Source of the DNA: Streptomyces venezuelae
GTDB taxonomy: Bacteria > Actinomycetota > Actinomycetes > Streptomycetales > Streptomycetaceae
NCBI RefSeq assembly: GCF_008642315.1
Contig: NZ_CP029192.1
Location: 7,440,001-7,504,000 of the forward strand
DNA length: 64,000 nt
Direction: 5' to 3'
The notes below the pieces were generated by a model. It saw only the letters and a list, made by a program, of their open reading frames with translations. It ran no database searches and was not told where the DNA came from. Position numbers and translations under genes: made by a program. Of the stretch, positions 63,104-64,000 are shown one piece after another. Every line of letters begins with the position of its first letter. Positions within the stretch are counted from its first letter, which is position 1.

Positions 63104-64000
63104 ATGTACGAGCTGTCCCGGATCCGCCTCTACTCCATCGGGCCGGCCGGTGCGCGCTACGCCGACACTGTGCTCGACCTGCGCGGCGTCGGCGCGGAGG
63201 TGCCCGACCCCGCGCCCACCCAGGCGGAGTTCTTCGAGGACGAGCCCGTGGGCCCGCCGCGCCGCCCCGCCCCCGCCGGCGTGCTCTTCCTGGAGAACGG
63301 CGGCGGCAAGTCCGTCCTGCTCAAGCTGATCTTCTCGGTCATGCTGCCCGGCCACCGGAACACGCTCGGCGGCGCCAGCTCCGGTGTGCTGCGCAAGTTC
63401 CTGCTCGCCGACGACTGCGGGCACGTCGCCCTGGAGTGGCAGCACACCCTGACCGGCGAGTGCGTGGTCGTCGGCAAGGTCAGCGAGTGGCGCGGCCGAC
63501 AGGTCTCCAACGACCCGCGGAAGTTCGCCGAGGCCTGGTACTCCTTCCGGCCGGGCCCGGGCCTGAGCCTGGACTCGCTGCCCGTCGCCGAGTCCACCGC
63601 CGTGCGCCCTTCGGTGGAGGGCGCGTCCGGCGCCCAGGGGCGGCGGCGCACCATGAAGGGCTTCCGCGACGCCATGACCGAGGCGGTCAAGGCGTACCCG
63701 CACCTCGAAGTGCACTGGGAAGAGATCCACGACCGCTGGAACGAACACCTCGGCGACCTCGGCCTGGACCCCGAACTCTTCCGCTACCAGCGGGAGATGA
63801 ACGCCGACGAGGGCGAGGCCGCAGGCCTCTTCGCCGTCAAGAAGGACTCCGACTTCACCGACCTGCTGCTGCGCGCCGTCACCGACACGCGCGACACGGA
63901 CGGCCTCGCCGACCTCGTCCACGGCTTCGGCAACAAGCTGGGCCGTCGCGCCGAGCTGATGGCCGAACGCGACTTCACCGCGGGCTCCGTGGACCTGCTG
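63104..64000 (+). CDS. Putative SMC-like ATPase (MukB/MksB/JetC-like), 5' part only
   Basis: The window ends inside this gene after 299 codons from ATG 63104. The N-terminus reads R-I-R-L-Y-S-I-G-P-A-G-A-R-Y-A-D-T-V-L-D-L, like the first strands of an SMC head. The P-loop follows at 63-70 as L-E-N-G-G-G-K-S. Asn65, Gly66, Gly68, Lys69 and Ser70 match the SMC form GxNGxGKS, but the first glycine is leucine. Residues 180-290 are helical and charged and lead toward an expected coiled coil. It would power DNA loading or extrusion with the two preceding proteins. Confidence 0.65.
   Translation, partial: MYELSRIRLYSIGPAGARYADTVLDLRGVGAEVPDPAPTQAEFFEDEPVGPPRRPAPAGVLFLENGGGKSVLLKLIFSVMLPGHRNTLGGASSGVLRKFLLADDCGHVALEWQHTLTGECVVVGKVSEWRGRQVSNDPRKFAEAWYSFRPGPGLSLDSLPVAESTAVRPSVEGASGAQGRRRTMKGFRDAMTEAVKAYPHLEVHWEEIHDRWNEHLGDLGLDPELFRYQREMNADEGEAAGLFAVKKDSDFTDLLLRAVTDTRDTDGLADLVHGFGNKLGRRAELMAERDFTAGSVDLL

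Overview
The window is high-GC, densely packed chromosomal DNA from a Streptomyces or a very close relative. GTG and TTG starts are frequent, genes overlap by four bases (ATGA/GTGA), and Tat/Sec-secreted chitinases are present. The strongest markers are the sporulation pair smeA-sffA and the actinobacterial RNA-polymerase-binding protein RbpA behind a textbook SigR-type promoter. From memory, the order of rib, his, chitinase, ppm1, fxsA, rbpA and smeA/sffA genes resembles the S. coelicolor SCO14xx region read in reverse; I could not check this. I saw no insertion sequence, CRISPR array, rRNA or tRNA.

Layout. 1-4.6 kb: the end of an amino-acid permease, an Lrp-type regulator, a secreted protein that looks frameshifted, then a nitrilase-family amidase and a flavin amino-acid monooxygenase that resemble the DavA/DavB lysine pair. 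4.8-12.9 kb: an F420-type oxidoreductase, a DUF5995 protein, three transporters (a CmlR-like exporter, a uracil permease and a YbjJ-like MFS protein), a ROK regulator with a clean inverted repeat, and an SDR. 12.9-15.3 kb: a modular GH18 chitinase. 15.5-21.7 kb: an FMN riboswitch followed by ribD-ribE-ribM-ribBA-ribH, then hisE, hisG and a PH-domain protein. 21.9-29 kb: two CNNM/CorC-type proteins, an EccA-like AAA ATPase without any ESX locus, a uridine-kinase-like P-loop protein and a Tat-exported C39-like peptidase. 29-36.6 kb: an MmyB-like sensor domain lacking its HTH, a CsbD protein, a secreted M1 peptidase, small and large membrane proteins, the DUF6230/DUF6114 pair with a divergent TetR, and a second GH18 chitinase whose promoter copies that of the first. 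37-46 kb: an acyl-CoA dehydrogenase, a His/Gln-rich protein, a lipocalin-like/phosphotransferase pair, an Lrp regulator, an amidohydrolase, ppm1, fxsA and rbpA. 46-55 kb: a UMF1-family transporter, a GDPD, YczE with divergent MocR, the smeA-sffA sporulation operon, and ankyrin and HEAT-like proteins.

55-60.5 kb: a compact operon for 5-oxoproline (probably with D-glutamate) use. It contains an MFS transporter, a D-glutamate-cyclase-family protein and pxpA-pxpB-pxpC, and it diverges from a GntR/FadR regulator. A perfect GntR-type operator lies between the -35 and -10 boxes of the operon promoter. 60.5-64 kb: three consecutive genes in kleisin / KITE / SMC-ATPase order. They look like a MukFEB-MksFEB-Wadjet (JetABC) type condensin, and the window ends inside the SMC gene. 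This is the best candidate for an under-described system.

Functional calls rest on motif and family recognition from memory. No searches were run.
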